DNA of 64,000 nt from Streptomyces sp. CB02959 (GCF_002803155.1 NZ_NNBP01000008.1:186001-250000), one strand, 5' to 3'. Shown: positions 1 to 8,636, numbered from the stretch's first letter. The notes: a model not told the origin generated them from the sequence alone. Numbers and translations: made by a program.

Positions 1-907
1 GGTCGATCTCACTCGCCGTGATCACCTGCGTGAACCATCTGGCGATCCCGGAACGCAGGACCGCAGCCGGCGCCCCACGCCCCGGTGTTCGCCGTGACTG
101 CCAGGTGTACAAGTCCCGCAGTCCCGCGGGGTCTGCCTTCCCGGGAGAGCCCTTACGTTCGCTCGGACCTGGTGGGGCGGTCCGCCGCCAGACGGGCACG
201 TCCTCGCCAGCGGTGTCATCTGCCCCGGCCTGTGCCTCCTCCAAGGCGATGAGGCTGAGCAGCAGGGTTTTCTGGAGGGTGTCGCCTTCGGCGAAGACTC
301 CCCTCAGGTTGTCGAGGGTTCCCACACCCAAGGGGTAGGCCTTTCCCGATCTCCCTCGTTCGTCATCCACCATGGCGGACTTGATCCCGGAGGTGTCGTA
401 GGCGTGGGCGTGCACGAGCCACCGAGCGGCTTCGGCGCAGGACAGCGCATCGACTCCGGGGCGTCGCATGGCGAAGAAGGGCTCGCCGACGGGCACGTCC
501 GCCACGATCCGGCTCAGCGGCGCGACCTCACCCTTCGCGGTACGCAGGTCGGCGACCTGGTAGAACGGGCGCTCGGGATGGAACAGGTCGAAACGCTCCC
601 GGTGACGTTCGAGATATCCGGGCACCGCGGAGAACGGGTCGTCCGACAGCCACAGATCCTCCCAGTCCTCCACCTCCGCAGGACCGTCCAACGTGTCGTA
701 AACGATCGCGAGGAGCATTCGCAGCAGGGCCATCTCCTGGGTAGGTACGTCACCCACCAACCGGCGCAGAGGCGCCGCCAGTTCAAACAACCCGAGCAGG
801 GAGACCTCCGTGACCGTTCCGTCCGTGCGTTGCACCGGCAGCCACGGCATGGAGACCAGGTCGACGGACGGCGGCCCGCACTCGCCTACGGGCGTCTCCG
901 CCACCAT
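1..907 (-). CDS. cse1: Cse1/CasA (Cas8e), N-terminal part, runs off left edge
   Basis: Large subunit of the type I-E Cascade complex, which recognises the PAM and recruits Cas3. The minus frame is open from ATG at 907 (preceded by a purine-rich RBS, AGGGGGAGC) to the window edge, about 302 codons. It reads as classic Cse1: DLVSMPWLPVQRTDGTV near residue 20, then LRRLVGDVPTQEMALLRMLL, DPFSAVPGYLERHRERFDLF, PFFAMRRPGVDALSCAEAAR, and DTSGIKSAM near residue 180. The frame stays open upstream of the ATG into a Cas3 C-terminus, so this was probably the second half of a Cas3-Cse1 fusion. After LYTWQSRR (about position 90) the sequence no longer resembles Cse1, so the gene may be interrupted there. 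Family assignment is firm; whether it is functional is doubtful. Confidence 0.85.
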   Translation of the reverse strand, partial: MVAETPVGECGPPSVDLVSMPWLPVQRTDGTVTEVSLLGLFELAAPLRRLVGDVPTQEMALLRMLLAIVYDTLDGPAEVEDWEDLWLSDDPFSAVPGYLERHRERFDLFHPERPFYQVADLRTAKGEVAPLSRIVADVPVGEPFFAMRRPGVDALSCAEAARWLVHAHAYDTSGIKSAMVDDERGRSGKAYPLGVGTLDNLRGVFAEGDTLQKTLLLSLIALEEAQAGADDTAGEDVPVWRRTAPPGPSERKGSPGKADPAGLRDLYTWQSRRTPGRGAPAAVLRSGIARWFTQVITASEID

Positions 908-1390
908 GCTCCCCCTGCCGGTAACGGATCGACCACCGGCACTCGGCTCGGTGCCCACTGCGGACGTCTCCTGGTGCTGCTCACCGCCGCTGCCCTCATT
1001 CCTGACGAATCCGTCCTCTGAGGCTGTTGCCCCCATACCGGCCGTGACGCCAGCGTCCACGGAAACGCCAGGGGACGTCACCCGCAGGCCATCGGCACCG
1101 CTGTAGGTGAGAACGAAGCCTGCCAGACAGGTCTGACAATCCGCGTCGAGAACGAAAATCAACTCCCCGTCCAGCCAAGGACGTTCCTTGGTCTGCCAGG
1201 CAGGAACCAGGAACCGCTCCAGCTCCTCGATGGTCCGGTCGATCATCCAGCGCTTGCTGAAACGCATCGGAAGCGTGAGCGCGCTCGTGGCCACCGCCTC
1301 CGCCGCACCCCTACTCGGCGGGAAGCCGGTCGGCAACGCCAGGCCGCCCTGTCCGCCCTCCGCGCCGTCATCCAGCCATCGTCCGTTGGT
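908..1390 (-). pseudogene. cas3: Cas3 C-terminal remnant, in frame with Cse1
   Basis: Translating the minus strand between the SDR gene and the Cse1 ATG, in the same frame as Cse1 and without a stop, gives a stretch typical of the Cas3 C-terminal domain: ALTLPMRFSKRWMIDRTIEE, then LDGELIFVLDADCQTCLAGF and VLTYSGADGLRVT. A low-complexity Gly/Ser/Thr linker follows and leads into Cse1. The HD nuclease and helicase parts of Cas3 are absent: the homology stops near 1390, exactly where the upstream SDR gene ends. Cas3-Cse1 fusions are known from some Streptomyces type I-E systems. I read this as the 3' stump of such a fusion gene, cut by a rearrangement; any expression would be by read-through from the SDR. 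Confidence 0.7.
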
Positions 1391-1391
1391 G

Positions 1392-2153
1392 TCACGCCTG
1401 TCGTGTCGGCAGCACGATCGCCTGGCGCAGGTTGACGTGGCGGGCGCGGCTTGTGGTGTAGGCGATCAGGTCTGCGATGTCGTCCGCGGAGAGGCCGATC
1501 AGTGCGTCGAACATGCCGTCCAGTTGGCCGGACAGCTCCGGGTTGTCGATGTGGCCGCCCAGTTCCGTGTCCGTGAGGCCGGGTTCGATGTTGGTGACGC
1601 GGACGTCGCGCGGGCCCAGTTCGGTGCGCAGGGACTGCGAGAGGTACGTCAGGGCGGCCTTTGTCGCGCCGTACACCGCGTAGTGGGGGAACGCGATGTG
1701 GGCGCCGATGGAGGAGATGTTCACCAGGTCCGCGGTCCGGCCCGCCGCGGCCGCCGCGATCAGGTCCGGGGTGAAGGCGCGGATGACGTGCAGTGCGCCG
1801 GTCACGTTCGTGTCGAGCATGCGCTGCCACTCGTCGGCGCGGCCCTCGGTGACGGGGTTCGGCAGCATCACGCCGGCCGCGTTGACCACGAGGTCGACCT
1901 CGCCGTACGCGGCGTGCACCTGTTCCACCGCCGCCGTCACGGAGGCCGCGTCGGTGACGTCGGTGGCGACCGCGAGCGCCTGTCCGCCGGCCGCCTCGAT
2001 CGTGGTGGCCAGCTCGGTCAGCCGTTCGGCGCGGCGGGCGAGCAGCGCCACCCGCACCCCGTGCGCGGCGAGCGACCTGGCGGTGGCCGCGCCCATGCCG
2101 CTGGCGGCTCCGGTGATGACGGCGGTGCGGCCGGTGAGGGTGTCGTACGTCAT
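1392..2153 (-). CDS. SDR family oxidoreductase
   Basis: Classical short-chain dehydrogenase/reductase of 253 residues, NAD(P)H dependent, cytoplasmic, substrate unknown. Rossmann motif TGAASGMG lies near residue 14, NAAG near 90, catalytic Ser in NISSIG and YxxxK in YGATKAAL. I chose the ATG at 2153 because AGGAG lies 6 nt upstream and the Rossmann fold starts right after it; the frame extends further upstream but without family resemblance. It is transcribed divergently from the MmyB-type XRE regulator that starts at 2302. That SDR/XRE arrangement is common in Streptomyces and suggests the regulator controls this gene. Confidence 0.85.
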   Translation of the reverse strand: MTYDTLTGRTAVITGAASGMGAATARSLAAHGVRVALLARRAERLTELATTIEAAGGQALAVATDVTDAASVTAAVEQVHAAYGEVDLVVNAAGVMLPNPVTEGRADEWQRMLDTNVTGALHVIRAFTPDLIAAAAAGRTADLVNISSIGAHIAFPHYAVYGATKAALTYLSQSLRTELGPRDVRVTNIEPGLTDTELGGHIDNPELSGQLDGMFDALIGLSADDIADLIAYTTSRARHVNLRQAIVLPTRQA

Positions 2154-2301
2154 GGGAACTCCTGGTTCGGTGGGGTCGTTGCCGGGTGTTTCCCGGTGAC
2201 TGCACCCACCTTGCTGCCGGGCGCCGCGCTTACCCAGGGTGGCCGTTTTCCTGGGTCTGGCAGTACCAGGATCGGCGGGGACACGGCCTAGGATCGCCGG
2301 C

Positions 2302-3183
2302 ATGGACATAGCCACCGGCCGGGAACTCGGCGACTTCCTGCGCTCCCGGCGCGCTCGCATCCAGCCCGAGGAGGTCGGGTTTCCGGGCCACGGCAGGCGG
2401 CGGGTGCCGGGTCTGCGCCGCGAGGAGGTCGCCCAGCTCGCGGGCGTCAGCGTCGACTACTACATCCGCCTCGAACAGGGCCGCGGCCCCTCGGTCTCGG
2501 ACGCCGTCCTCGACGCCATCGGGCGGGTGCTGCGCCTCGACGGCACCGAGCAGGAATACCTGCGGCGGGTGGCCAGGCCCGCCGTGCGGCGCGCGTCCGC
2601 GGCCCGCCGTGCTTCCGCCGGCGGTCCCGCGGCCCAGGAGGTCCGCCCCGGCCTGCGGCTCCTCCTGGACACCATCGACAAGGCCCCGGCGTTCGTACTC
2701 GGCCGCCGGATGGACGTACTCGCGTGGAACGGTCTGGGTGACGCCGTCGTCGGCTTCTCGCGGATGGCGCCCGAGGACCGCAACATGCCGCGGCAGGTGT
2801 TCCTCGTCCCGCAGGCCCGTGAGCTGTACCTGGACTGGCCGGCGGTGGCCGCGGAGACGGTCGCCCATCTGCGGCTGTACGCGGGCAACCACCCGAAGGA
2901 CCCTCAACTGGCCGTGCTGGTGAGTGAGTTGTCGCGGGGAAGTGAGGACTTCCGTCGATTGTGGGCGGACCATCAGGTGAAGGAGAAGGGGTACGGCGCG
3001 AAGCGTCTGATGCACCCGGTGGTCGGCGAACTCGACATGCCGTACGAGACGTTGGCGGTGCCGGGGGAGCCGGATCAGCTGCTGGTGGTGTACACGCCGG
3101 AGCCGGGATCGCGGACGGAGGAACGGGTGAGGCTGCTGGCCGGCCGGCCGGGCGGCGATGTCGGCGGTCCGATCGGGGCGTGA
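2302..3183 (+). CDS. XRE-family regulator with MmyB-like ligand-binding domain
   Basis: DNA-binding regulator of 293 residues. The N-terminal helix-turn-helix includes RVPGLRREEVAQLAGVSVDY and YIRLEQGR (residues 30-60), the hallmark of the MmyB-like subgroup. Residues 110-270 form the MmyB-type domain (PAFVLGRRMDVLAWN, then the conserved FRRLWADHQV and HPVVGEL), which in this family binds fatty-acid-like ligands. The ATG at 2302 places the HTH in the normal position. The divergent SDR gene is the probable target; the 148-bp gap between the two starts should carry both promoters. Molecular role is clear, ligand unknown. Confidence 0.88.
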   Translation: MDIATGRELGDFLRSRRARIQPEEVGFPGHGRRRVPGLRREEVAQLAGVSVDYYIRLEQGRGPSVSDAVLDAIGRVLRLDGTEQEYLRRVARPAVRRASAARRASAGGPAAQEVRPGLRLLLDTIDKAPAFVLGRRMDVLAWNGLGDAVVGFSRMAPEDRNMPRQVFLVPQARELYLDWPAVAAETVAHLRLYAGNHPKDPQLAVLVSELSRGSEDFRRLWADHQVKEKGYGAKRLMHPVVGELDMPYETLAVPGEPDQLLVVYTPEPGSRTEERVRLLAGRPGGDVGGPIGA

Positions 3184-3302
3184 GCCGTGGTGGGGCGCGG
3201 TCCCTGGTGCGCCGGTGCGGTGGGCGGGGGCGCCGCGGGCGCCGTCCTTGGGCTCCGCAGGGCTGCCGCGGCGGCCGCGGGGTGCGCGATTAGGCTCTGA
3301 CC

Positions 3303-4094
3303 GTGCCAGCAGAGAACCAGCCCCGATCGGCCAAGAGCGAGCAGACCCGCACGCTGATCCTGGAGACGGCGATGCGGCTGTTCCAGGAGCGGGGCTACGA
3401 CAAGACCACGATGCGGGCCATCGCCAAGGAGGCCGGGGTCTCCGTCGGGAACGCGTACTACTACTTCGCGAGCAAGGAGCACCTGATCCAGGGCTTCTAC
3501 GACCGGATCGCCGCCGAGCACCGGGCGGCGGTCCGCGACGTACTGGACCGGGAGACGGACCTGGAGGAGCGGCTGGCCGGGGTGCTGCGGGTGTGGCTGG
3601 ACATTGCCGCGCCGTACCACGAGTTCGCGGCCCAGTTCTTCAAGAACGCCGCGGACCCGGAGAGCCCGCTCAGCCCCTTCTCGGCCGAGTCCGAGCACGC
3701 CCGCGAGGCGGCCATCGACGTGCACCGCGAAGTGCTGGCGGGGTCGAAGGCGAAGGTGCCGGCCGAACTCGCCGAGACGCTGCCCGAGCTGATGTGGCTG
3801 TCCCAGATGGGGCTGGTGCTGTACTGGGTCTTCGACCGTTCGAAGGGGCGTGAGCGCAGCCGCCGGCTGGCCGGGCGCGGTGCCCGGCTGACGGCGCGCG
3901 GGGTGTCGCTGGCCCGCTTCCGGGTGCTGCGGCCCCTGGTGCACGAGGTGCACGAACTGTTCACCGACTTCCTGCCCGGTATGGCCCAGACCGCGGTCTC
4001 CCGCAAGGGGGCGAAGGGTGTGGAGGGGGAGGTGGGGCGGCGCCATGCGCCCGTGGCAGATGGCAGGGGGGCAGGCGGCTCCGGCGTGCTGTGA
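3303..4094 (+). CDS. TetR/AcrR-family transcriptional regulator
   Basis: TetR-type repressor of 263 residues starting at GTG 3303. The N-terminal DNA-binding domain is clear: ILETAMRLFQERGYDKTTMR, then AIAKEAGVSVGNAYYYFASK with the family's YYYF recognition helix. The C-terminal half is the helical ligand domain. It is longer than the usual 190-220 residues, with a basic, low-complexity tail after about residue 225 that may be poorly ordered. A secreted amidase lies downstream on the same strand after a 221-bp gap, so co-regulation is possible but not shown. Confidence 0.87.
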   Translation: MPAENQPRSAKSEQTRTLILETAMRLFQERGYDKTTMRAIAKEAGVSVGNAYYYFASKEHLIQGFYDRIAAEHRAAVRDVLDRETDLEERLAGVLRVWLDIAAPYHEFAAQFFKNAADPESPLSPFSAESEHAREAAIDVHREVLAGSKAKVPAELAETLPELMWLSQMGLVLYWVFDRSKGRERSRRLAGRGARLTARGVSLARFRVLRPLVHEVHELFTDFLPGMAQTAVSRKGAKGVEGEVGRRHAPVADGRGAGGSGVL

Positions 4095-4138
4095 TGGGCC
4101 CGTTTCGTACGGGGCGAGGGTCGGCTCGTGGCCGCGCC

Positions 4139-4178
4139 GGTACGCGGGCGGTCGGGACGGTACGCGGGCGGTCTGGAC
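4139..4178 (+). repeat. two-copy 20-bp tandem repeat upstream of amidase
   Basis: Two adjacent 20-bp copies of GGTACGCGGGCGGTCKGGAC (4139-4158 and 4159-4178) differ at one base. They lie in the 221-bp gap between the TetR gene and the amidase. They could be operator copies or simple slippage; nothing else is recognisable in the gap. Confidence 0.5.
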
Positions 4179-4315
4179 GGTCGGATGCTGGCGACGTTCA
4201 CGGTTCCCCGCCGTGGGGCGGCGATCCGAGGGGCCCGGCGGGCCTGGGCCCCGCCATCGGACGCGGCGCGAATGGCTCTTGTGCAGGGGCGTCGGGGTGT
4301 AGTCCGCTGGGCTTC

Positions 4316-6001
4316 ATGAGGAGCAGGAGGAAGCGGAGTATCGCCACGGTGATCGGTGCCCTGGTGGTGGGGTCGCTGTGCGCGGGCGCGCCGGCTTCGG
4401 GTGCGGGCGACGCCGAAGCCGCCGGGTACCGCAGCGGCGGAGCCGCGCCGTCGGGTGGCGGGTCGGCGGCGCCGGCACCCGAAGCCGGCCGTTACGACGA
4501 TCGCGAAGGCGGTATCGGCGTGGACCTCGACACCGTGACCATTCCGGAACTCCAGGCGCGGATGGCGCGCGGTTCCCTGACCTCGACGGCGCTGACCACC
4601 GCCTACCTGCGGCGGATCAAGGCCATCGACCCCACGATCCGTGCCGTGTTGCGCACCGACCCGACGGCCCTGCGCCAGGCGGCCGCCAGCGATGCCCGGC
4701 ACCGGCGCGGCGACCCCCTCGGCCCGCTCGACGGCATCCCCGTCCTGCTCAAGGACAACATCGAAACCCGCGATCTGCCCACCACGGCCGGGTCGCTGGC
4801 GCTGGCCGGCAGCCCGCCGGGCCGCGACGCCGCCGTGGTGACCCGGCTGCGCGACGCGGGGGCGGTGATCCTCGGCAAGACCAATCTGTCCGAGTGGGCG
4901 AACTTCCGTGCGGAGAGGCCGACTTCGGGGTGGTCGGCGGTCGGCGGGCAGACCCACAACCCCTACGTACTGGACCGGAATCCGTGCGGGTCCTCCGCGG
5001 GTTCGGCCGCCGCGCTCGCCGCGTCGCTGGCGCAGGTGGCGATCGGCACCGAGACCGACGGCTCCATCGTGTGCCCGGCCGGGATGAACGGGGTGGTCGG
5101 CCACAAGCCCAGTCTCGGCCTCGTCAGCCAGGCCGGTGTGGTGCCGATCTCCGCCGAGCAGGACACCGCGGGGCCCATGGCGCGCAACGTGATCGACGCC
5201 GCGCTGACCTTCGAGGTGCTCAGCGGGCGTGACACCGCGCGCCCCGGCGGTACCGCCGGCCTCCCGGACGGGCTGACGCGCTCCGGTGGCCTGCGTGGCA
5301 AACGGATCGGCCTGTGGCGGCTGCCCTCGCTCGGGCCGGAGGTCGATGCCGTGCTGACCCGGACCGCGGAGCGGCTGCGTACCGCGGGCGCCGAGGTCGT
5401 CGAGGTGACGCCCCCGTACCAGGAGCGCCTGGCCGAACTCGAATTCCCGGTGCTGCTGAGCGAGTTCCACCGGGACATCGACGCCTACCTCGCCACCCGC
5501 AACGGGCCGCGGAACCTCGCCGAGCTGATCGCCTTCAACCGCACCCACCCGGCGGAACGGTCCTGCTTCGCCGGCCAGGAACTCTTCGAGCGGGCCCTCG
5601 CCGCGCCGTCCACCAGCGATCCGAAGTACCGGGCCGCGCGGGCGGAGTTGTCGGATCTCGCCCGGCGCTCCCTCGACGAGACCATGGCCGCGCACCGGCT
5701 GGACGCCATCGCGGCGCCGACGAACCCGCCCGCCTGGACGACCGACTGCGCACGGGGCGACAACGACGTCGTCCCGTCCTCGACTCCCGCGGCCGTGGCC
5801 GGGTACCCGTCGTTGTCGGTGCCGGCCGGATTCGTGGACGAGCTGCCCGTGGGACTGCTCCTGATGGCCGGCAACCGGCAGGACGACGCGCTCCTGTCGC
5901 TGGGGGCCGCCGTGGAACACCGCCTGCACGCCTGGCGGGCGCCGCGGTATCTGCCGACGGTCGGTGGGACCGCGGCCGGCGGCCCCGGCACGCCGCGCTG
6001 A
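4316..6001 (+). CDS. secreted amidase-signature family hydrolase
   Basis: Amidase-signature enzyme of 561 residues hydrolysing an unknown amide outside the membrane. The ATG at 4316 is chosen because it gives a Sec signal peptide (MRSRRKRSIATVIGALVVGS followed by small residues to about position 35); the frame extends upstream only as low-complexity sequence. The Ser-cisSer-Lys triad is visible: Lys in VLLKDNI (about residue 146), and the serines in NPCGSSAGSAAA and GTETDGSI. C-terminal landmarks such as AAPTNPPAW and AGYPSLSVPAG are also family-typical. It stands alone downstream of the TetR regulator. Confidence 0.88.
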   Translation: MRSRRKRSIATVIGALVVGSLCAGAPASGAGDAEAAGYRSGGAAPSGGGSAAPAPEAGRYDDREGGIGVDLDTVTIPELQARMARGSLTSTALTTAYLRRIKAIDPTIRAVLRTDPTALRQAAASDARHRRGDPLGPLDGIPVLLKDNIETRDLPTTAGSLALAGSPPGRDAAVVTRLRDAGAVILGKTNLSEWANFRAERPTSGWSAVGGQTHNPYVLDRNPCGSSAGSAAALAASLAQVAIGTETDGSIVCPAGMNGVVGHKPSLGLVSQAGVVPISAEQDTAGPMARNVIDAALTFEVLSGRDTARPGGTAGLPDGLTRSGGLRGKRIGLWRLPSLGPEVDAVLTRTAERLRTAGAEVVEVTPPYQERLAELEFPVLLSEFHRDIDAYLATRNGPRNLAELIAFNRTHPAERSCFAGQELFERALAAPSTSDPKYRAARAELSDLARRSLDETMAAHRLDAIAAPTNPPAWTTDCARGDNDVVPSSTPAAVAGYPSLSVPAGFVDELPVGLLLMAGNRQDDALLSLGAAVEHRLHAWRAPRYLPTVGGTAAGGPGTPR

Positions 6002-6069
6002 CGGAGCGGGTCCGGCAGCGGTTCGCGGCGGCCGGGGCGGGGTGCGGCGGACGCCGCGGGGCGGTATGC

Positions 6070-6083
6070 CAGGCCGGGGCCTG
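6070..6083. terminator. short hairpin after the amidase
   Basis: CAGGCC-GG-GGCCTG, a perfect 6-bp stem 69 bp after the amidase stop. It has no T-tract and is weak, but it may separate the amidase from the remnants downstream. Confidence 0.3.
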
Positions 6084-6136
6084 CCTCGGCCGGGCGCGCC
6101 CGGGGCTTGCGTGCCGACCCGCGGTGCCCGGCGGCG

Positions 6137-6308
6137 TCAGCCGGACGCCCCGCGGGATTCGCGCCGTCCCTGGGCCACCAGGCAGACCGCGCTGAGCAGG
6201 GCCATGCCGGCGAAGGCGAGGGCGACCGGGGTCCAGGAGTTGCCGGCGCTGGTGAAGAGCCATGTGGTGGCGGCCGGGGCCAGGGTGCCGGCCAGGCCGG
6301 CGGTCTGG
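6137..6308 (-). pseudogene. MFS transporter C-terminal remnant
   Basis: The minus frame ending at the TGA at 6137-6139 encodes about 57 residues, including QTAGLAGTLAPAATTWLFTS and VALAFAGMALLSAVCLVAQG. This resembles the last two membrane segments and tail of a major facilitator transporter of the metabolite:H+ symporter type (ProP-like). No start or earlier segment follows upstream: at about 6308 the sequence switches to a decarboxylase fragment on the other strand. It is a truncated 3' end, not a gene. Confidence 0.6.
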
Positions 6309-6823
6309 AAACGCCCTTCGACTGCGGTGCGCTGCTCTACCGCGCACCGCACCTGGCCCGCGCGGTGCACACCCAGGACGCCTCGTACCTCGACGCCATC
6401 CACGGCGCAGACGGCGACACCCCGGGCGAGTGGAACCCCAGCGACTACGCCTACCACCTCACCCGCCGCCCGCGCGGCCTGCCGCTGTGGTTCTCGCTGG
6501 CCGTCCACGGCACCGACGCCTACCGCGACGCCGTCGCCCGGGGCGCCGGGATCGCCCGCTGGACCGCCGACCGGGTGCGGGCGACCGACGGCCTGGAACT
6601 GCTGCGCGAGCCGGAGCTGACCGTGGTCCTGGTGCGCCGCACCGGCTGGCGGCCGGAGGACTACTACGCCTGGTCCAAGCGGCTGCTGGCGTCCGGGACG
6701 GCCTTCGTGACCCCCAGCGTGTGGGAGGGCGAGACCGTCGCCCGGCTGGCGTTCCTGCACCCGGGCATCGGCGAGGAGGCGGTCGGCGGGATCCTCGACT
6801 CCATGGTGGAGGCGGGGAGTTAG
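6309..6823 (+). pseudogene. PLP-dependent decarboxylase C-terminal remnant
   Basis: About 170 residues of plus-strand coding sequence ending at TAG 6823 match the C-terminal third of group II PLP decarboxylases (aromatic amino acid/glutamate type): PFDCGALLYRAP, LARAVHTQDASYLDAIHG, NPSDYAYHLTRRPRGLPLWF, SLAVHGTDAYRDAV, and the C-terminal VVLVRRTGWRPEDYYAWSK. The PLP-binding Lys region and everything upstream are missing, and no convincing start exists. The homology begins at about 6308, the same point where the antisense MFS remnant ends, so both were cut by one event. Confidence 0.65.
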
Positions 6824-6840
6824 GGCACGGCGGGCGGGCC

Positions 6841-7617
6841 TCACGTCACCGAGAAGCCGCCGTCCACGAACACCGTCTGGCCGGTGACGTACGCCGCCCC
6901 GGGGCCGGCCAGGAACACCGCGGCGCCCGCGAAGTCGGCCAGCTCGCCGTTGCGGCCGGCCATCGTCCGGCGCGCCATCGCCTCGGTGCGCACCGGGTCG
7001 GCGAAGACCGCCGCGTTCAGCGGGGTGCGGACGAAGCCCGGGGCGAGGGCGTTGACGCACACGCCGTGCCGGGACCACGCCTCGGCCTGGGAGCGGGTCA
7101 GGGCCGCCAGTCCTGCCTTGGACACCCCGTAGGCGCCGCTGTTGCCGAACGCCCGGACCGACTGCTGGGACGCGATGTGGAGGATCCGCCCCCAGCCCCG
7201 CTCCGCCATGCCGGGCCCGAAGCGCCGGCCCAGGAGGAACGGGGCGTCCAGATTGACCGCCATCGTGCGGTCCCACTCCTCGGTGCTCAACTCGTCCATG
7301 GGCGGACGGGGGTTGACCCCGGCGGCGTTGACGAGGATGTCCGGCTCGCCGAACCGGTGCGCCACCTCGTCGGCGCCCGCCCGGACCGCCGCCCGGTCGC
7401 CCAGGTCGGCGGCGACCCAGTCCGCCGTGCAGCCCGCCGCCCGCAACTCCTCGGCGGCGGCCCGCAACGGGTCCGGGCGGCGCGCCATCAGGACGACGGC
7501 GGCCCCGGCGCGGCCCAGCGCCTCGGCGATCGCCTGCCCGATCCCGGAACTGCCCCCGGTCACCAGGGCCCGGCGGCCGGTGAGCGAGAACAGCGCTTCG
7601 AGGTACGGGGTGGGCAC
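6841..7617 (-). CDS. SDR family oxidoreductase (gluconate 5-dehydrogenase-like)
   Basis: Classical SDR of 258 residues. TGGSSGIG cofactor motif near residue 20, NAAGVN near 95, catalytic Ser in HIASQQS and YGVSKAGL (Tyr, Lys), and the C-terminal YVTGQTVFVDGGFSVT typical of the FabG/gluconate 5-dehydrogenase branch. NAD(P)-dependent reduction or oxidation of a small polyol or keto compound is inferred; substrate unknown. It converges with the decarboxylase remnant (17-bp gap) and shows no obvious operon partner. Confidence 0.85.
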   Translation of the reverse strand: MPTPYLEALFSLTGRRALVTGGSSGIGQAIAEALGRAGAAVVLMARRPDPLRAAAEELRAAGCTADWVAADLGDRAAVRAGADEVAHRFGEPDILVNAAGVNPRPPMDELSTEEWDRTMAVNLDAPFLLGRRFGPGMAERGWGRILHIASQQSVRAFGNSGAYGVSKAGLAALTRSQAEAWSRHGVCVNALAPGFVRTPLNAAVFADPVRTEAMARRTMAGRNGELADFAGAAVFLAGPGAAYVTGQTVFVDGGFSVT

Positions 7618-7817
7618 GGGGTCGGCCTCCTGGTCGGAAGGAGCGCCGCGGGTCGGCGCGGCGCGGCAGAGCAGCGGGCTCCCCGACGATCACATACCGT
7701 GCCGTGCCGCGCCACCCCTTCCGGACGGCGCGGCCCCGCGGCTGCGTTTCCGCGTTCCTCGATCCCCGTTCCCCGTGCCTCGGCGTTCCGGGGCCCGGCG
7801 TTCCCTGGCCCGGTCGG

Positions 7818-8603
7818 TCAGTCGACCAGGTCCAGGACCGGGCGCAGGCCGCCGGGGCGGCGGTGGACGGGGAGGTGGTCGACCGGGAAGTAGGCGCAGC
7901 CGACGGCGGTGGCGCCGCCGTCGGCGGTGCGGTCGTCGCCGACCATCAGGACCCGCGGCGGTGCCACCCCCAACTCCCGGCAGGCGAGCGAGAAGAGCCG
8001 TGGATCGGGCTTCTGCAGGGCGTGCTCGAAGGAGAGGACGCAGGCGCTGAGGTGGTGGTCGAGGCCGTGGGCGCGCAGGACCGGGCGGAGGTCCCAGCCG
8101 ATGTTGCTGAGGACGCCGACACGGATACCGCGGTGGTGGAGGGCGGTCAGCACCTCGGCGGCGTCGGGGTAGGGCACCCAGGCGTCCGGGGTCCGGTGGC
8201 GCTCGTAGAGGACGTCGTAGAGGGACCGGTCGGCGCCCGGCGGGTCGTACAACTCCGGGTACGGGAGGGGGACTTGGCGGGCGAGGCCGGTGTAGAGGGC
8301 GCGGTGGTGGTGGGCGTCGCGGTCCCGGACGTCCCAGAGGTCGGTCAACGCGTCGGGGACCGTGGCCGGTGTGGCGCCGCCGGGGAGGGCGCCGGCCCGC
8401 TCCAGGGCGGTGGCCAGCCGGGCGATCTCGGCCTCGGTGAGGGGGCAGGGCGCGGTGCCGGGGGCGGCGTGGAAGGCGGCGAGGGACGCGCGGAGCCAGG
8501 ATGCGGTCGGCTCGATGCGCAGCAGTGTCCCGGAGAAGTCGAACAGCACGCCGTCGATCCCGCCGCCGGCCGTAGTGCCGGATGCGCCGTTGGTGGTCGT
8601 CAT
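7818..8603 (-). CDS. HAD-family hydrolase
   Basis: Haloacid-dehalogenase-type phosphatase of about 260 residues. Motif I is DFSGTLL, with the first Asp (nucleophile) present but the usual second Asp replaced by Ser. Motif II is GVLSNIGW, motif III the Lys in HALQKPDPRLF, and motif IV VGDDRTADG. The missing second catalytic Asp (DxD to DFS) resembles non-phosphatase HAD members and may change chemistry. ATG at 8603 or 8612 are both possible. It starts 33 bp after the M56 peptidase stop and is probably in the same transcript. Confidence 0.78.
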   Translation of the reverse strand: MTTTNGASGTTAGGGIDGVLFDFSGTLLRIEPTASWLRASLAAFHAAPGTAPCPLTEAEIARLATALERAGALPGGATPATVPDALTDLWDVRDRDAHHHRALYTGLARQVPLPYPELYDPPGADRSLYDVLYERHRTPDAWVPYPDAAEVLTALHHRGIRVGVLSNIGWDLRPVLRAHGLDHHLSACVLSFEHALQKPDPRLFSLACRELGVAPPRVLMVGDDRTADGGATAVGCAYFPVDHLPVHRRPGGLRPVLDLVD

Positions 8604-8636
8604 GGTGACCATGGTGGCGGCTGTCCGGGCGGCCGG

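Noticed and set aside
3497..5929. Long minus-strand frame opposite the TetR and amidase genes
   Set aside because: No family resemblance; both plus-strand genes have clear conserved motifs.
7818..8603. HAD gene as the missing FkbH glyceryl transferase of the tetronate-like set
   Set aside because: FkbH proteins have a HAD plus a further C-terminal domain and different motifs; this is a plain HAD protein 28 kb away with a membrane peptidase as neighbour.
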